NCBI GenBank assembly: GCA_032622095.1
Contig: CP136069.1
Span: 119,650,126 to 119,714,125 of the forward strand
From: Siphonodentalium dalli
Lineage: Eukaryota > Mollusca > Scaphopoda > Gadilida > Siphonodentaliidae
Reading direction: 5' to 3'
DNA: 64,000 nt
Position numbers and translations under genes: made by a program. Below, piece after piece: positions 1 to 12,010 of the stretch. The notes under the pieces are model-generated. The model was given only the letters and a program-made list of their open reading frames with translations. It had not been told where the DNA came from and did not search any database. Position 1 is the stretch's first letter; each line of letters begins with the position of its first letter.

Positions 1-800
1 ACCTTGGGTGACTGGTTCAGATTTGTTCAAATGAGGTCACTGGGTCAAATGTGGGTGGGGCTATGGACATAAATCTGAATTTTTGAATTTTTTTTTCAAT
101 TTAACTTATTGCTCAATTTAACCAAAAAAAATATATATATATATATATATATATTATTTTTAATAAATAATTTTGTTTTTATTAAATAAATTATTTTATT
201 TAAAAAAAAAAACTCATTAAAATTTTGAAGAACCTATGACATTACATCTTAGGGAGGGGAGGGGAGGTACCTCTAGTCACTCCACTATATTTGGTTGAAA
301 TCAGGGGTTTGGGAGAAATCAGGAACAGACAGATGTACAGAAATGTTCAGTAAATGACTTTAAATCCTTGTATTCTCTACTACAGCAAGCCACCCATGTG
401 CTCTGATGGACACATATTTATACAACTGGCAGATGGGTAGATAACATCTGCTGTGCCATAGTGCTTTCCATCCCCAGAGAGTGTAATTCATGTCATTTGT
501 AATTTAACTGATATTAATGGTGTTATCAATGAAGCACCCTTGTTGTTTACATTATCACTCAGTGGTCATTAAAATCAGATTAATTTCATTTTCTCCAAGT
601 TTGAATTAAGAGTGTCTGGCATTTGTAGAATGAGGTTCCCAGAGGGTGAATTCAGGGGGTTGCTCCACACAGCAGGCTAGCATAACCAAATACACCCCTC
701 TGAGAACCTTATTCTGCTTAGGCCTCATCTTCTGGGAAGTATCTAGAGTCTCAAGATCTCATTCTGCTTAGGCCTCATCTTCTGTGAAGCTGTGCAGGAT
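1..800. other. AT-rich non-coding sequence
   Basis: I see no coding region here. An AT dinucleotide run and A/T-rich low-complexity DNA occupy about 121-205. From about 600 onward pieces of the repeat family described at 801-1590 begin (words such as CCTCATTCTGC and AGAGGGTGAATT). Confidence 0.6.
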
Positions 801-1590
801 AGCGTCACTAAATTCACCCTCTGGGGACCTCATTCTGCAAATAACAGACAGACTATTTCAAGGCTTGATTGTATAATACATTGTGTTGCTTGAGGCCAGA
901 CATGCACAATGTAGGAACAGACATGCTTTTAGTGATGCTATCCCACACAGCGGGCTAGCATCACCAAATTCACCATCTGGAGACCTCATTCTGCTTAGGC
1001 CTCATCTTCTGGGAAGTATCTATAGTATCAAATTTACATTGTTGTTAGTTAAATTTCCCTTCTAGGAAGTTTCTATATCCCCTAATTTGCAGAAGATAAA
1101 ATTCATAATTTAAGGGCCCAATGGGTGAACATCACCAACTTCAACTGGGGAAATTCAATTTTATTCTAGATCTTCCATAGCAGTTGAGGGCCTTATCAGA
1201 ATGAGGTCCCCAGAGGGTGAATTTAGCGTCACTAAATTCACTCTCTGGGGACCTCATTCTGCAAATGACAGACACACTATCACACTATTTCAAGGCTTGA
1301 TTGTATAATACATTGTGTTGCTTGAGGCCAGGCATGCACAATGTAGAAACAGACACGCTTTTTGTGATGCTATCCCGCACAGCAGGCTAGCATCACCAAA
1401 TTCACCATCTGGAGACCTCATTCTGCTTAGGCCTCATCTTCTGGGAAGTATCTATAGTATCAAATTTACATTGTTGTTAGTTAAATTTCCCTTCTAGGAA
1501 GTTTCTATATCCCCTAATTTGCAGAAGATAAAATTCATAAATGAGGTGCCCAATGGGTGAATATCACCAACTTCAACTGGGGAAGTTAAT
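801..1590. repeat. Two direct copies (~360 bp) of an interspersed repeat
   Basis: Bases 801-1160 recur almost unchanged at about 1225-1590 (offset about 424). Each copy contains the same short open frame, starting at 883 and 1315, and both differ by only a few bases. I read these frames as a by-product of the duplication, not as a gene. The words GAGGGTGAATTTAG and CCTCATTCTGC face each other as a hairpin near 1198-1260. Diverged relatives of the same family lie near 45600-45760 and 61666-62036, so this is a dispersed repeat that was also duplicated locally. Confidence 0.75.
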
Positions 1591-1923
1591 TCTTATCCTT
1601 TGTGAAAATGGGATCACAAAGTCAAATAAGGCCAGAGCAAGAGACTTAACTATTTCACTACATAGTAATTCTTAAAATATGTTTGCAAGAACTAGTTGGC
1701 TTATATAGAATGGAATGTTCTTCCTTGACTGCAATGCAGATTTTTTTTAATGGGGTCACCTGGTCAAATAGGGGCCAAGCGAGGGACAGTTTCCCTCTTA
1801 ATATGCTTCCTTCACAAGGACCATCAGGTCTATTTTACTGATATTTATGATATGTATGAAGGGTTCTTTGGTGTCTGGGATTCAAATTTATTCAGATGGG
1901 GTCACCAGGTTAAATAGGGTGGG

Positions 1924-2006
1924 AGAATTACTATAGAGACATATAGTTATGTCCCTGGTCCCACCGTGGGACCAGGGACATAACTATATGTCTCTATAGT
2001 AATTCT
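1924..2006. repeat. Perfect 83-bp palindrome
   Basis: Two 41-base arms are exact reverse complements around a single central C at 1965. The arms begin AGAATTACTATAGAGACAT and meet at CCCAC/GTGGG. There is no mismatch across either arm. It lies in non-coding DNA between two stretches of a diverged repeat (GTCACC..GTCAAATA words). Confidence 0.95.
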
Positions 2007-3340
2007 TAAAATGTCTTCTCAAGAGAGTTTGGACTATTTAGCTTTAATACATATATTATGGAGGAATCAGGATGATCCTTTAGTGACTGAGATTCAGATT
2101 TGTTAAAATGAGGTCAACCTGTCAAGAAATGGCAGGCTATGGGGAGTTAACACTTTTGTGTCCAATAAAATCATCGAAATACCAAATTCATTAAAATATC
2201 TACCTTGGAACCACCTGACTGATTGGTCTGACATACATGTATTGTGTTTTGGGTCCATGGATAATTGGGCTTCAAACATGTTTAAATGGTTTTAGAAAAA
2301 GGCGCTTGTGAGATTGGAAATTTCCAACAATTGAGAAAGTTTGAGGTGTCGGTTGTGAAATTCCAACCTAAGACTTGGGAGTCTGGAGCCCGGTCGGGAG
2401 GGGACTTGTTGAGCTGGAGGAGGGGGGGGTGATCAGTAGTGTACAGTTGGCAATTTCAAGGTGGATTTTCACCAAGCTACATACTTGAAGTCTCTCTAGC
2501 CACATATCCTGTTTAAATCTACTTCTTTTAAAGTGATTATGAAAAGTGCTGACTGTTTTGGTCTCCAGAGTCCCAGTCTTATCAGTCTTTGCAGTCTGGT
2601 GAGCGACCCCACAGTCATTGACTGTCTTGTTAAAATAGATTTTCAATAAATATTTCTCTAAAAATATTAACATTTCTGTCCCAGTTTCTTGAAAATGTTA
2701 GGGAAAAAATTATTTACTTTTGCCACAAGTTCCTATTTATTAGAGGCTGTGTTAATAGATGTCTTATTTAATGTCACCAGTTTAAAATGTCATTAGCCAG
2801 GTGTTCAGCAGGAACACTGCAACAAATGAAAGAATTTGAGGATGAAAGCAAAATACAAATAATATTATAAAATATAGCAGCTAAAATTTAACTTTGTAAA
2901 TGGCAGACGTTTTTCTTACTGAGTCTGTTATTATACTGGTGAATATGGGTGTATTCAGATATCATTTATTCACCTTCATTTCAGTTACACATTTTCCAAC
3001 ATATAGTATTGAAGTTCCATTAATGTAATATATGCAAAGGCTCTGAGCACACACACTAAAATTTAAATTCAAGTAGTTGAGATTGATTCAATAATATAAA
3101 ATTCAAATTTGTATGACTGGAACTATGATATTATTACTTGGGGCGCAGGGACTTGCTAAACCCACCCCACTCCACACAGCCTTTAAGCACTGTTCTTACA
3201 TGTATATATATCGGCTATAAGTGATGATAGCTTACAAGAGTCTCTTGTATACTACCATTATGTATAGCAGCTCAAATATAGGAGCATGTCGTTAGACCCC
3301 ACCCCTTCCAGTGAATGGAATTAGTTGAACAAAGTGTTAA
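2007..3340. other. Non-coding, no feature recognised
   Basis: No open frame resembling a known protein was found. A C/T-rich stretch at 2390-2440 and a weakly repeated GGTCAC/TTCAAATTTGTT motif are all that stand out. Confidence 0.5.
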
Positions 3341-3690
3341 TTGTTTATTTTTTGCTCATTTGTACTTGTATGAATCTGTTTTCCCCAAAATAAAAACTTT
3401 ATCGGCATGAAAACAAATACAATTTAAATAATAAGGAGATGTCTGTAATTGACCAATTTTTTTCTCCATATTCTCAAAGCCACATGGCGTTTTGCGCTCC
3501 AAAATACAGATAATATTATTTGGTTTTGACTTTTTCTTGGTATTGAAACAGGTTGATAAATATCTGAACCACCTTTCTATGAGCATGCTGTAACCCTGGT
3601 GAAAAATGCAATTGTGAACACGGTGTTTGGAACCCCCAAAAAAAAGAAGCCATTTGCACAACATGGAACAGAAAAGTGCATTCGGTGTTA
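3341..3690. repeat. Interspersed repeat, copy 1 (GCGCTCCAAAATA family)
   Basis: The words TTTTGCGCTCCAAAATA, GATAATATT, GTATTGAAACAGGTTGATAAATA and CAACC.TTCT recur in the same order near 18990-19260 and 37790-38000. The shared order shows a dispersed element; its ends and class cannot be fixed. The 102-codon minus-strand frame in this copy lies inside the repeat and resembles no protein I know. Confidence 0.65.
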
Positions 3691-4469
3691 ATCTATTCCT
3701 GATATGGTAGAAATAAAGAACGTATGTCTGACTTTTGGAGAAAATTTGAAAATGGCTGTGACTATGGCAAGTGCCATTCAGACCATAATATGAAGCCTAT
3801 ATGTCAATATTTTGTTTTCATTCCCTCCAAATCTGAATGAGCCATGTCTGTTTAAATTACTCTTTCTTTACTGAATGAAGTATCCTGCTCAGTACTACAA
3901 TGTAGATTGGAATGGTCTATTGGAGGGCGTCATCCGGAGGGATGTTGAAGAAATAAGTAAGCAGATGACAGAAACAAACAGATAATAAAAGTGCAGGATG
4001 ATTCATATTCTTTTGTTTACAGTAATCACTTGGTAACATTTGAACATAATGTATATCATAAGGGAACTACTGGTCAAAGACAACGGGTTAAGTTTAACAG
4101 AGGTTGGCCATTGATGTTGTATTGAATTTATCTGAGTAGGTGTCGACCCTATAAAGTTTTTGGTTCTTGAATGGTCTTCACCTAGACCTGGTTAAGCACT
4201 GTATATCCAATACGCAGATGGCGAGCAGAGAAATACTATGGAATCCCATTCATTCATATAGGGAAATTCGACAAGAAGTCAGAATGAGTAGGACTTATTA
4301 GCTGAACATTCGTTCAGATGAATGGGTAGGCTTAAACTAATACATGGGATTAATCATCCAGTTAAATACATGGCACATGTACATGCACCCTAGTGACCCT
4401 ACAGCCAAATCCATTTTGGGTAACGGAAGTAATTTACAGTAATGTTATATAAAAAGCATCCAAACTCTT

Positions 4470-4991
4470 AGATCATTCATGCCATGAATCTCTACTCCAA
4501 CTACATATTACACCAGTTCCCTGTCAGACATCAAAAGGTTCACAAAAAACTTGTGAACCTTTTGATGTTCTGACAGGGAACTTTATAATATAACATTGAA
4601 CAAACAAGGTATAGAATATATGTCTTTGTTAATACTTGTTCCTTAATCTACTTCAAATTAGGGGGTGGTCCCAGCTCAAGATTACATGCTTTTTTTGTGA
4701 GCCGATATCGCAATAAACTTTATAAACAAGTGAATTAATTACCTGGGATAAATTCCCAAAATTGTAAGCAAAGCAAAACCAAATCGCTCACAAATAATTA
4801 AGATACTTAAATCATGCAATTTCGAATTACATTATTAAGGAACAGGTAATAACTAAGAAATATATTACCTGCACTGCCTTTTCAATGTTATAAACTTCCC
4901 TGTCACAACATCAAAACGTTCCCAGGTTGTGTACTAGTGGAGTATGATCTCTATATGGGCGTAGCTAAAGTAGAGATTCATGGCATGATCT
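4470..4991. mobile_element. Fold-back MITE, family F, copy 1
   Basis: The outer inverted repeat is the word CATGCCATGAATCTCTACT at the left end and its reverse complement at the right (AGTAGAGATTCATGGCATG near 4968-4987). Inside, TGTGAACCTTTTGATGT and its complement form a near-perfect stem at about 4520-4578, and CCTTAAT..ATTAAGGAAC faces itself across the centre. A diverged second copy lies at 8724-9208. There is no coding capacity, so it is a non-autonomous DNA element of unknown superfamily. Confidence 0.75.
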
Positions 4992-5464
4992 ACCGAATTC
5001 TCAGATTTTCATGATTACTGGCAATAATCTTACATTATGTGTCGGCTACACAAATGATTTACATTCCATTTCCATGGAATAGTAAATATATAACCTATTC
5101 TGTCGAAGTAGATTGAACCACAGGTCCCCTATTAAGTACTATCAATATAAGACGTACTCTCCTGACGTATAGTACTTTAGGTATTGAGATGGCCATCTTG
5201 GTGTGCTTTTGTGTCGATCAGAAGCTTATGTATATTGCCCCTGGGTCTATATACTATTCACTGATATTTGGATTTCAGATCCTATAATAGATTATTCGTC
5301 AATTATGATCACGCCACATATGTGGTATATTCATTCACAAGTATTTTAGAGATGAGAAACTATATGCTTTAATATTCAACAAGGAACTCTAATATAGTGT
5401 CCTCTAAATATGGGCCCTGTATATGAATAAGGAAACCTGAGAGGCTCCAAGAATATATATAAAC
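4992..5464. other. Non-coding, no feature recognised
   Basis: A+T-rich DNA with no supported open frame, repeat or RNA gene. Confidence 0.4.
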
Positions 5465-5844
5465 TCAACCATAATTATTTATTATTGCTTGATTCGATTG
5501 TGGTAGATGATGCTGTCGCTCAGATTTCCAAGCACACACCCTGTGCGGCAACAACAAAGAGCTCGTGTTCAGTATATACGATATTGAAATTGCGATATAT
5601 TGTAACCAACGTTCGAAACGCAAGTAAAAGCACAAGTAATGCAAAATTCCAGTCAATATATACTCACAAATATAAGCCCATTATATATGAAATAAAACAA
5701 TGAGATTATGAGGATCGAAAGGCCTGCTAACAAATATTTCGGTTTCCCATACCAAATAATGGAAACCACGAAATCGTTATTTACAGGTATCGCAATTAAC
5801 GTATGTCCCCAATAATTTGCAACGACCGTTAATGAGGGAATCAC
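5465..5844 (-). pseudogene. Possible membrane-protein fragment (two overlapping frames)
   Basis: Reading the minus strand from 5844, a 63-codon frame contains a strongly hydrophobic segment (LAGLSILIISLFYFIYNGLI) and stops at about 5656. In another frame the sequence immediately continues as a second hydrophobic stretch (FALLVLLLAFRTLVTIYR) followed by EHELFVVAAQGVCLEI and a stop. The two segments with a charged tail give a two-helix membrane topology. The tail loosely recalls the post-helix region of PIG-H, a subunit of the enzyme that starts GPI-anchor synthesis, but this is a weak memory-based impression. A GTGAGT word at the end of the first frame could be a splice donor instead of a frameshift. 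It may equally be chance coding in AT-rich DNA. Confidence 0.18.
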
Positions 5845-6191
5845 TCCCCTATTTTCAGGCCAATTTCAAGATGTACGCGGAATTCATATACCGGTATAGT
5901 AATACCCCTCTGTTAAGTGGTACTTGTGAAAATTGTGATATTAGTATGAGATAACTATCGAACAGTATTCTATACTACATGTATATAGTTTCTTAACTGC
6001 ATGGTACGTATAGTATTCGCAGTTCTATTCTATCTTGTATTCAAGATCCAGGGGTAATTAAGGGATGACACCCACTCATTAATTATTACTGATTCATGTG
6101 AATGATCATCAGCGTATTCGACCATATTTTCTCACCCTTCCTGAACATCGTTGCCAAAATTGAATAGCGGGCCCTTGAATTCATACATGGG
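5845..6191. other. Non-coding, no feature recognised
   Basis: No supported gene or clear repeat. The sequence leads into the inverted-repeat element that starts at 6192. Confidence 0.4.
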
Positions 6192-6548
6192 CATATGGGG
6201 CGCCATCCCTGCAAATATTCGTTTTCGGAGATATCTCCTTGGGTCCAAGCAGATATCTGCTCGCACATATGGAGATATCTCCTCGGTTTCAAGGAGATAT
6301 CTGCTTGGAATATGGAGATCTCGTAGTTGCGAGGAGATATCTCCTTGGATCCAAGGAGATATCTCCATAATCCAAGCAGATATCTCCTTGGATCCAAGGA
6401 GATATCTCCATAATGGACCATAGTCCAAGCAGATATCTGCTAGGAATTGCAATTCCAAGGAGATATCTCCACGAAAAGGAGGAGATATCTCCGAATTACG
6501 AGGAGATATCTCCGAAAACGAATATTTGCAGGGATGGCGCCCCATATG
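6192..6548. repeat. Inverted-repeat element packed with GGAGATATCTCC palindromes
   Basis: The left end (6192-6238) and right end (6502-6548) are 47-base reverse complements, running from CATATGGGGCGCC through AAATATTCGTTTTC to GGAGATATCTCC. Between and including them the 8-base palindrome AGATATCT occurs about twelve times, usually as GGAGATATCTCC or the variant GCAGATATCTGC. Many copies are set in larger palindromes such as TTGGATCCAAGGAGATATC. Open frames exist in several frames because the word repeats, and these are not genes. I do not recognise the element. It could be a fold-back transposon whose interior was amplified, or a protein-binding array. Confidence 0.85.
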
Positions 6549-6890
6549 GGCAAGCACCCTCGCCCCCCGTTTATAGACATACAGTCTACCCACTTATCGC
6601 AAGGGGTAACTTTATATACGTCCCTTTGGGGTTCCTGTATTTAGAAAGTTAAAATTACACTAAAGTCTACTTATCTCATTGAGGGGAAAGTGCCAGCTTA
6701 TTCGTAGACGTACGCATATTTCTAGAAACTGCATGTTTTATATCGATTTGATTTATTTACTAGTATGATATTCCCATTCGTTTTAATACGAGACACCGTT
6801 TATAAGCCGTGATTTCATATGCTATGTTTTTCTTTCAGGTGCTACTGCGTTGCATCTTCATTCGCTAAACTGGTCGGTTTACCGGCATGT
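6549..6890. other. Non-coding, no feature recognised
   Basis: No supported coding region, repeat or regulatory site. Confidence 0.4.
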
Positions 6891-7245
6891 TCCGGGTGTC
6901 GCGACGAAACCGCCGAAACCGCCAAAATGAAACGAAATCTCGTTTGATTATTTCGCTTTCCGCGGTTCCCTCGCCACGAAATCTCGTTTGATTATTTCGC
7001 TTTCGGCGCTTTCATCGAGGCGAGAAAATCAAAAGACAGAACCGCCGAAAGCGAAATAATGAAACGAGATTTCGTTTGATTTTGTCGCTTTCGGCGGTTT
7101 CGGCGGTTCCCTCGCGTGGTGATCTGTGTGTGCAACAGGTGTTTTGTCGCTTTCGGCGGTTCCCGCGGTTCCCTCGCGTGGTGATCTGTGTGCGCAGCCA
7201 GATGTTTTGTCGCTTTCGGCGGTTTCCGCGACTGGCGGATTTCAT
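6891..7245. repeat. GC-rich repeats of TTTCGGCGGTTC words
   Basis: The words TCGCTTTCGGCGGTT, CCGCGGTTCCCTCGCG and TGGTGATCTGTGTG are repeated two to five times in about 350 bp. A piece around 6930-7010 recurs inverted at 7040-7075 (TGAAACGAGATTTCGTTTGAT). G+C and CpG content are far above the surroundings. Several long open frames overlap here in both directions; this is a side effect of repeats lacking A/T-rich stops. Confidence 0.7.
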
Positions 7246-8140
7246 ATTCCCCGCCCCGTTGCGAGTTGGCCCTAACAGTATTCCATAGGCATGCCCTAAT
7301 CCATAGAACACTTGGTTTATCGCCAAACGATCGAGGAACACCGATTTGGACAACGCGCACATTACGTCAATCAAAATATGTACCTTAAGGGGTTCGCCAA
7401 ATTACAATGATAAATTACTACAGGAAACATTGTCAATATATTGCTCTTACATGTTTTAAGATATCGAACGGACATTTGGTAGTGAGGGGTTTTTCGATGT
7501 GCTGAATTCGATTGAATTGTCACCGGGTTACTCTGATTGCCCAAATTGTTGTCATTGACGCCATACATGTAGCTACGTGTACCGCACGAACGGGGAACTA
7601 TAGTATACGCCGCACAGCGAAAGTACGATTTTTGTAGGCCTCTAGAACGGACACAATTGATTTTCAAATTGTTTTCAGATTTGCCATTTGCTTTTCTAGG
7701 AAATCGGTTATTGTAAACGTCATCCCATTTAGAAAATTCGTTAGGTCTCACTAATCACCCCCCCCCCCATTCCGATCTTTGCCATAACATAATGCTATGT
7801 TATTCCACCAGCAAAATTAATGCCTAAAACCACACAGAATATATTAGTTAGATGGCCACATAAAACAACACATTTGCAATTCCATACAATCGGTGTTAAT
7901 TTGAAGTATTCGTTGCCATGGCAACGTGAAAGTTTGGAGCTGTGATGAACCTGTATTACCAGAATTGGACTTTTAAAGAACTTCTTGAGTAGGGCCTATA
8001 CTATCAATGTTTGCTGTCAATTCAATTCTTTCCAATATTGAATAATCAAGGTAAATATCTAGTTAGTGTAAATGACAGCTTTTCCCCCAGGAAACCTGGC
8101 ACTCAGCCATCCGTTTCCCTCAGGAAACCTGGCACTGAAT
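7246..8140. other. Non-coding, no feature recognised
   Basis: Contains a short C tract (about 7758-7769) and an imperfect duplicate of CAGGAAACCTGGCACT at 8088-8136. A 126-codon minus-strand frame at 7371-7751 resembles no family I know. Confidence 0.4.
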
Positions 8141-8144
8141 GAGT

Positions 8145-8485
8145 TAACCACCGCAGTGCCGTTTTTTGTGACTGAGAGTGGAGAATGGGTGCTCTGCAGG
8201 GCTTCTCAAAAACGCGACGTCTACGATTCCCGTGGGATTTTACCTTTGGATAGAAAGTTTGGTCTCGATCGGTCAATTTATATGTATGTATGCATGTTTG
8301 TATGTATATATATATATGTATGTACGTATAAATGTATGTATGTATGTACGTATGTATGTATGTATGTTATAGACTCGAAAACTGCTCCACCGACCCGTCT
8401 CAAATTTGGAATGTAGGCTTACTTTGATCCCGGGAACAATATGTGCGGGTCCAATTTCACGTGCGACCGTGTCCTTGACCTTGAC
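8145..8485 (+). mobile_element. Helitron-related fragment with a TATG microsatellite
   Basis: Bases 8145-8280 (GAGTGGAGAA.GGGTGCTC, then GGGATTTTACCT) match, with divergence, the interior of the minus-strand Helitron at 56945-57100 and 57290-57425. After a TATG/TACG microsatellite at about 8277-8368, the text GACCTTGACCTCG matches the gaccttgacc-rich part of the same family. This looks like a decayed non-autonomous copy without clear ends. Confidence 0.55.
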
Positions 8486-8723
8486 CTCGCTCATACACGC
8501 TCATATATAGGCATGTTTATGGACCTGTCGAACAATAGATCTTTTCTTTCTCCTAATACGCTGTATATTCTGCCCATGCAGACGGAGGCGATCACAAAGA
8601 AATCCCTAAATAGCCAGACAAGTCTGGCACATCAGCTAGTATCATATATTTTCCGACCAGCTTTCATTTCTCCCTGAATTAGTGAATAAAGAATAATTTT
8701 TCCAAAAATCGAACACATATTGT

Positions 8724-9208
8724 ACTAGATCATGTCATGAGTAGTAGTATGGCTAATGCACGTAGAGATCTTAGTCCACCGGTACAAAACCATGGAATTT
8801 TATGAAGTTTTGACAGGGAACCTTATACAGACTAATACAGTCGAAACAATAACGCGGGCAATATGTTTCTTAAGATATTATCTGTTCCTTAATAATGTAC
8901 TTCACAATAGGTGAATGTCCCAACTCAAAATTGCATGTTTTTCTATAACTTTTGTGAGCCGATATCGCACTAAACATTGAATTACTGTATTTACCCAGCA
9001 GAAATGCTATAATTGTCAGCAACGGAAAGCAAAATCTCTCAATAATTCGCTTTAATCGTGAAATTTCTAGTTGGGCCCTTCACCTATATACAGTAAATAA
9101 CATTATTAAGGAACAGATAGTATAACTAAGAAATATATTCTCCGTGTTATTTTTTCGACTACGGGCGTTAATTTAGACAGAGTAGAGATTCATTGCATGA
9201 TATAATAA
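8724..9208. mobile_element. Fold-back MITE, family F, copy 2
   Basis: Same order of blocks as 4470-4991: TAGATCATG..., TTTGACAGGGAACCTTATA, GTGAGCCGATATCGCA, ATTATTAAGGAACAG and the terminal AGTAGAGATTCAT..CATG. The inner inverted pair (GTTCCTTAATAATGT and its complement) is kept, while the left end is more degraded than in copy 1. Confidence 0.7.
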
Positions 9209-9700
9209 ATATTAATATTGTACATGTACATGTACCTACTTGCCCAGATGAATTTCCGCCAATGACACAGAACAGGATGTTTCCTCGGTCTGTGCTATAT
9301 ATTGTAAAGAGGACGTGTTATGTTGCCGAACATCGGACAGAGTCTGTTGACATTTCTTTATTTGGTTGCTCATCGCTATATTTAGCAATCGTAATCCAAT
9401 GGTGAAAGGAATACACCGATAAAAATTGGGAAAGTACCATTGGACTGTGACGAAACGAAATTTTACTATCGCGTGCGAGCTGTTCGTGTCTAACAGGTTC
9501 CGGTCACAGAACCAGAGGGGGCATGTATATACTACAAAATAGTCTCGGGTAATCATGTTGGATAATTATAGCGCCGCTATTTGGCTTAATATCTACCTTG
9601 AAATGTACGGAAATGATTCGGGAATCCGCGCTCATAATTATGGGTATAGTCCATTAATATACCTGTAGATTTTAGCCCCCGTTCGCCGGAATCGAGATCT
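9209..9700. other. Non-coding, no feature recognised
   Basis: Two overlapping open frames of 70 and 106 codons occur on opposite strands at 9193-9556. Neither resembles a known protein. Confidence 0.35.
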
Positions 9701-9714
9701 TAACATCTTAACAT

Positions 9715-10990
9715 CAATCAGGGACGTTGCTAGAGGGTCACCGTTGGGGGTGTCCACCTTTATAATTCCAACTGTACCCCCCCCCCTTAAATCAGACCAG
9801 AGAACAGCTTTTGCATAATTCCATTTGCACACCCCCCCCCCTCCTTGAACTTGAATCGAACCACAACACCCCTTGAATCAGACCAAAGGTTTTGTATAAT
9901 TTCATTCCCTCCTTGCACCTAAGTGTCAACAGGCCTAATAGCCTATTTATAAACCATGGTTCTATCTACCCGGTAGGATAATATTCATATTTTGAACCCG
10001 AAAATTTCACAAATCCTAACATCTATAGTGGTCTAACTCAGACAAATTCACACGACTAAGGGCAATAGACCAGGAGAAAAAATTTGAAAACTAAGCAAGA
10101 AAATCGCTAAATCCTAGCATCTACATGTAGACTGACCTCAAGCTTTCCTAGTGTTGGAAATTTCAAACATCATACTCTCCGTTAGTTTGTAATTTTTCCA
10201 ACTGATGACCATTTCAGTCAACAATTTCAACCACATGTAGTACAATATTGTTTACTTAAACTCGTTAGTATTTTTTTATTGACCACGGGGAGGGACCAGG
10301 ACACACCGGTGCGACCATGGTTCGGCCCTGTGTGCGAATTTTTTTTAATCTGAACAAGAAAATCGCAAAATCCTAGCATCTATACTAGCCTCAAGCATTC
10401 ATAGAGTTGGAAATTTTCCAACTGATGACAATTCCAGTGACAATTTTGACCAAATGTAGTACAATATTGTTTACTTAAACTCGTTAGTATTTTTTTATTG
10501 GCCACGGGGAGGGACCAGGACACACCGGTTCGACCATGGTTCCGCCCTGTGTGCGAAATTTTTTTAATCTGAACAAGAAAATCGCAAAATCCTAGCATCT
10601 ATACTAGCCTCAAGCATTCATAGAGTTGGAAATTTTCCAACTGATGACAATTCCAGTGACTCGGACAATTTTGACCAAATGTAGTACAATATTGTTTACT
10701 TAAACTCGTTAGTATTTTTTTATTGGCCACGGGGAGGGACCAGGACACACCGGGGCGACCATGGCTCGGCCCTGCATGTGTGCGAAAATTTTGAAATCTG
10801 AACAAGAAAATCCCAAAATCCTAGCATCTAAACTAGCCTCAAGCATTCATAGAGTTGGAAATTTTCCAACTGATGACAATTCCAGTGACAATTTTGACCA
10901 AATGTAGGACAATATTGTTTTCTTAAATTAACTAGAAGTTTTTGACTGGCCATGTGGGAGGGACCAGGACAAGCTTTCCAAGTGTTGGAA
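9715..10990. repeat. Tandem repeat, ~220-bp unit, about four copies
   Basis: The word TCCTAGCATCTA starts at 10112, 10371, 10590 and 10819, giving spacings of 259, 219 and 229. Each unit carries GTTGGAAATTTTCCAACTG (a small palindrome), CAATATTGTTTACTTAAACT and GGCCACGGGGAGGGACCAGG. The first unit (from about 9715, with GGGACGTTGCTAGAGGGTC and C tracts) is the most diverged. Minus-strand frames around 10380-10805 are identical copies of one frame and simply reflect the repeat. Confidence 0.85.
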
Positions 10991-12010
10991 ATTTCCAACC
11001 TGACACCCCTAAGGTTGGAAAATTTCTAACTGATGGCCATTTCAGTCCAAATTTTTTACCAAAAGAAGGAAAATATCCAAATATTGGTCCAAAAACAATA
11101 AATCCCCCCAATAAATTGTTTGAAAATCAAACTACAAGAACATTTTCAACCTATTGTTGGTGTGAAATTTTCAACTAATGTTGTGTCAGGTATGAAATTT
11201 CCAACTGTTGAAAATTTTGACCAAAGTTGGGGGGGGGGTGAGACAGTCAGAGACACCCCCCCCTTTCGCCACATCTCTGACATCAATGCCATATATATAC
11301 ACGACGGCGTCTTTAGCATATTATCCGCGTGACATATTTATACACTATTATATATATAGCCTATATATACACAGTCTATTTGTATGTGTCATTTTGGACT
11401 ACTATGGTATGACCACTTGACATCTTCGAGAGTATAGGCTACTTGCTATAACCTACGTGCAATGTTATCACAAGGAAGTATTAAAACCTAATCTGTATTC
11501 ACGTTTGATACGGAAACAACCTCTACCTTTTCAACTTCAAAAACAATACACGAATTCCTCTGTGAATTTGACACGTTATAGAGCTCTTGGATATTGCATA
11601 TAGTTTGGTACTTATCCGGTATACATGTATGTATTTCGTTGCTATTATTTAATGTCTGGTCTATACACTGGCGCTGCATACGTTATATAATATATGTCTT
11701 CCAGCTGGGTCCTCTGTGTGCGCATAACTTATCGAGGGCATGACTTATCGTACTATATGTCGGCTTCGAAAGTTGAAGGACCTACAGATATATATGATCT
11801 CAATTATATACGTTGCTTCTTATAGAGTTTTTGTGCTGGTAATTTGCACATCAGTTCATGCCTTTATTTAAAAAAAATATATCAATATATATCAATATTT
11901 GTGTTTGAAATTATCTCATTATAAAACTTGTAATACATCGATCAACTTCTTGTAATATATGTTTACGCAGACTGCTAATATATGTATAGGTATATTACGT
12001 TCTGTGTATC
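10991..12010. other. Non-coding; A/T-rich with tail of the tandem repeat
   Basis: Bases 10991-11240 still show TTGGAAATTT and CCAACTG.TG words related to the neighbouring tandem repeat and end in a G tract and C tract. The rest is A/T-rich with many TATATA runs. No gene is supported. Confidence 0.45.

Noticed and set aside
883-1497. Pair of identical 60-codon proteins
   Set aside because: Both lie in a duplicated interspersed repeat and resemble no protein.
6086-6652. Several overlapping frames of 65-153 codons on both strands
   Set aside because: They come from the repeated GGAGATATCTCC word, whose translation (RYLL, EISP, DISL) repeats with it.
6992-7388. Long frames on both strands in the GC-rich block
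   Set aside because: High G+C repeats lack stop codons; no family resemblance.
8277-8368. Tyr/Met/Cys-rich peptide from the TATG repeat
   Set aside because: Microsatellite translation.
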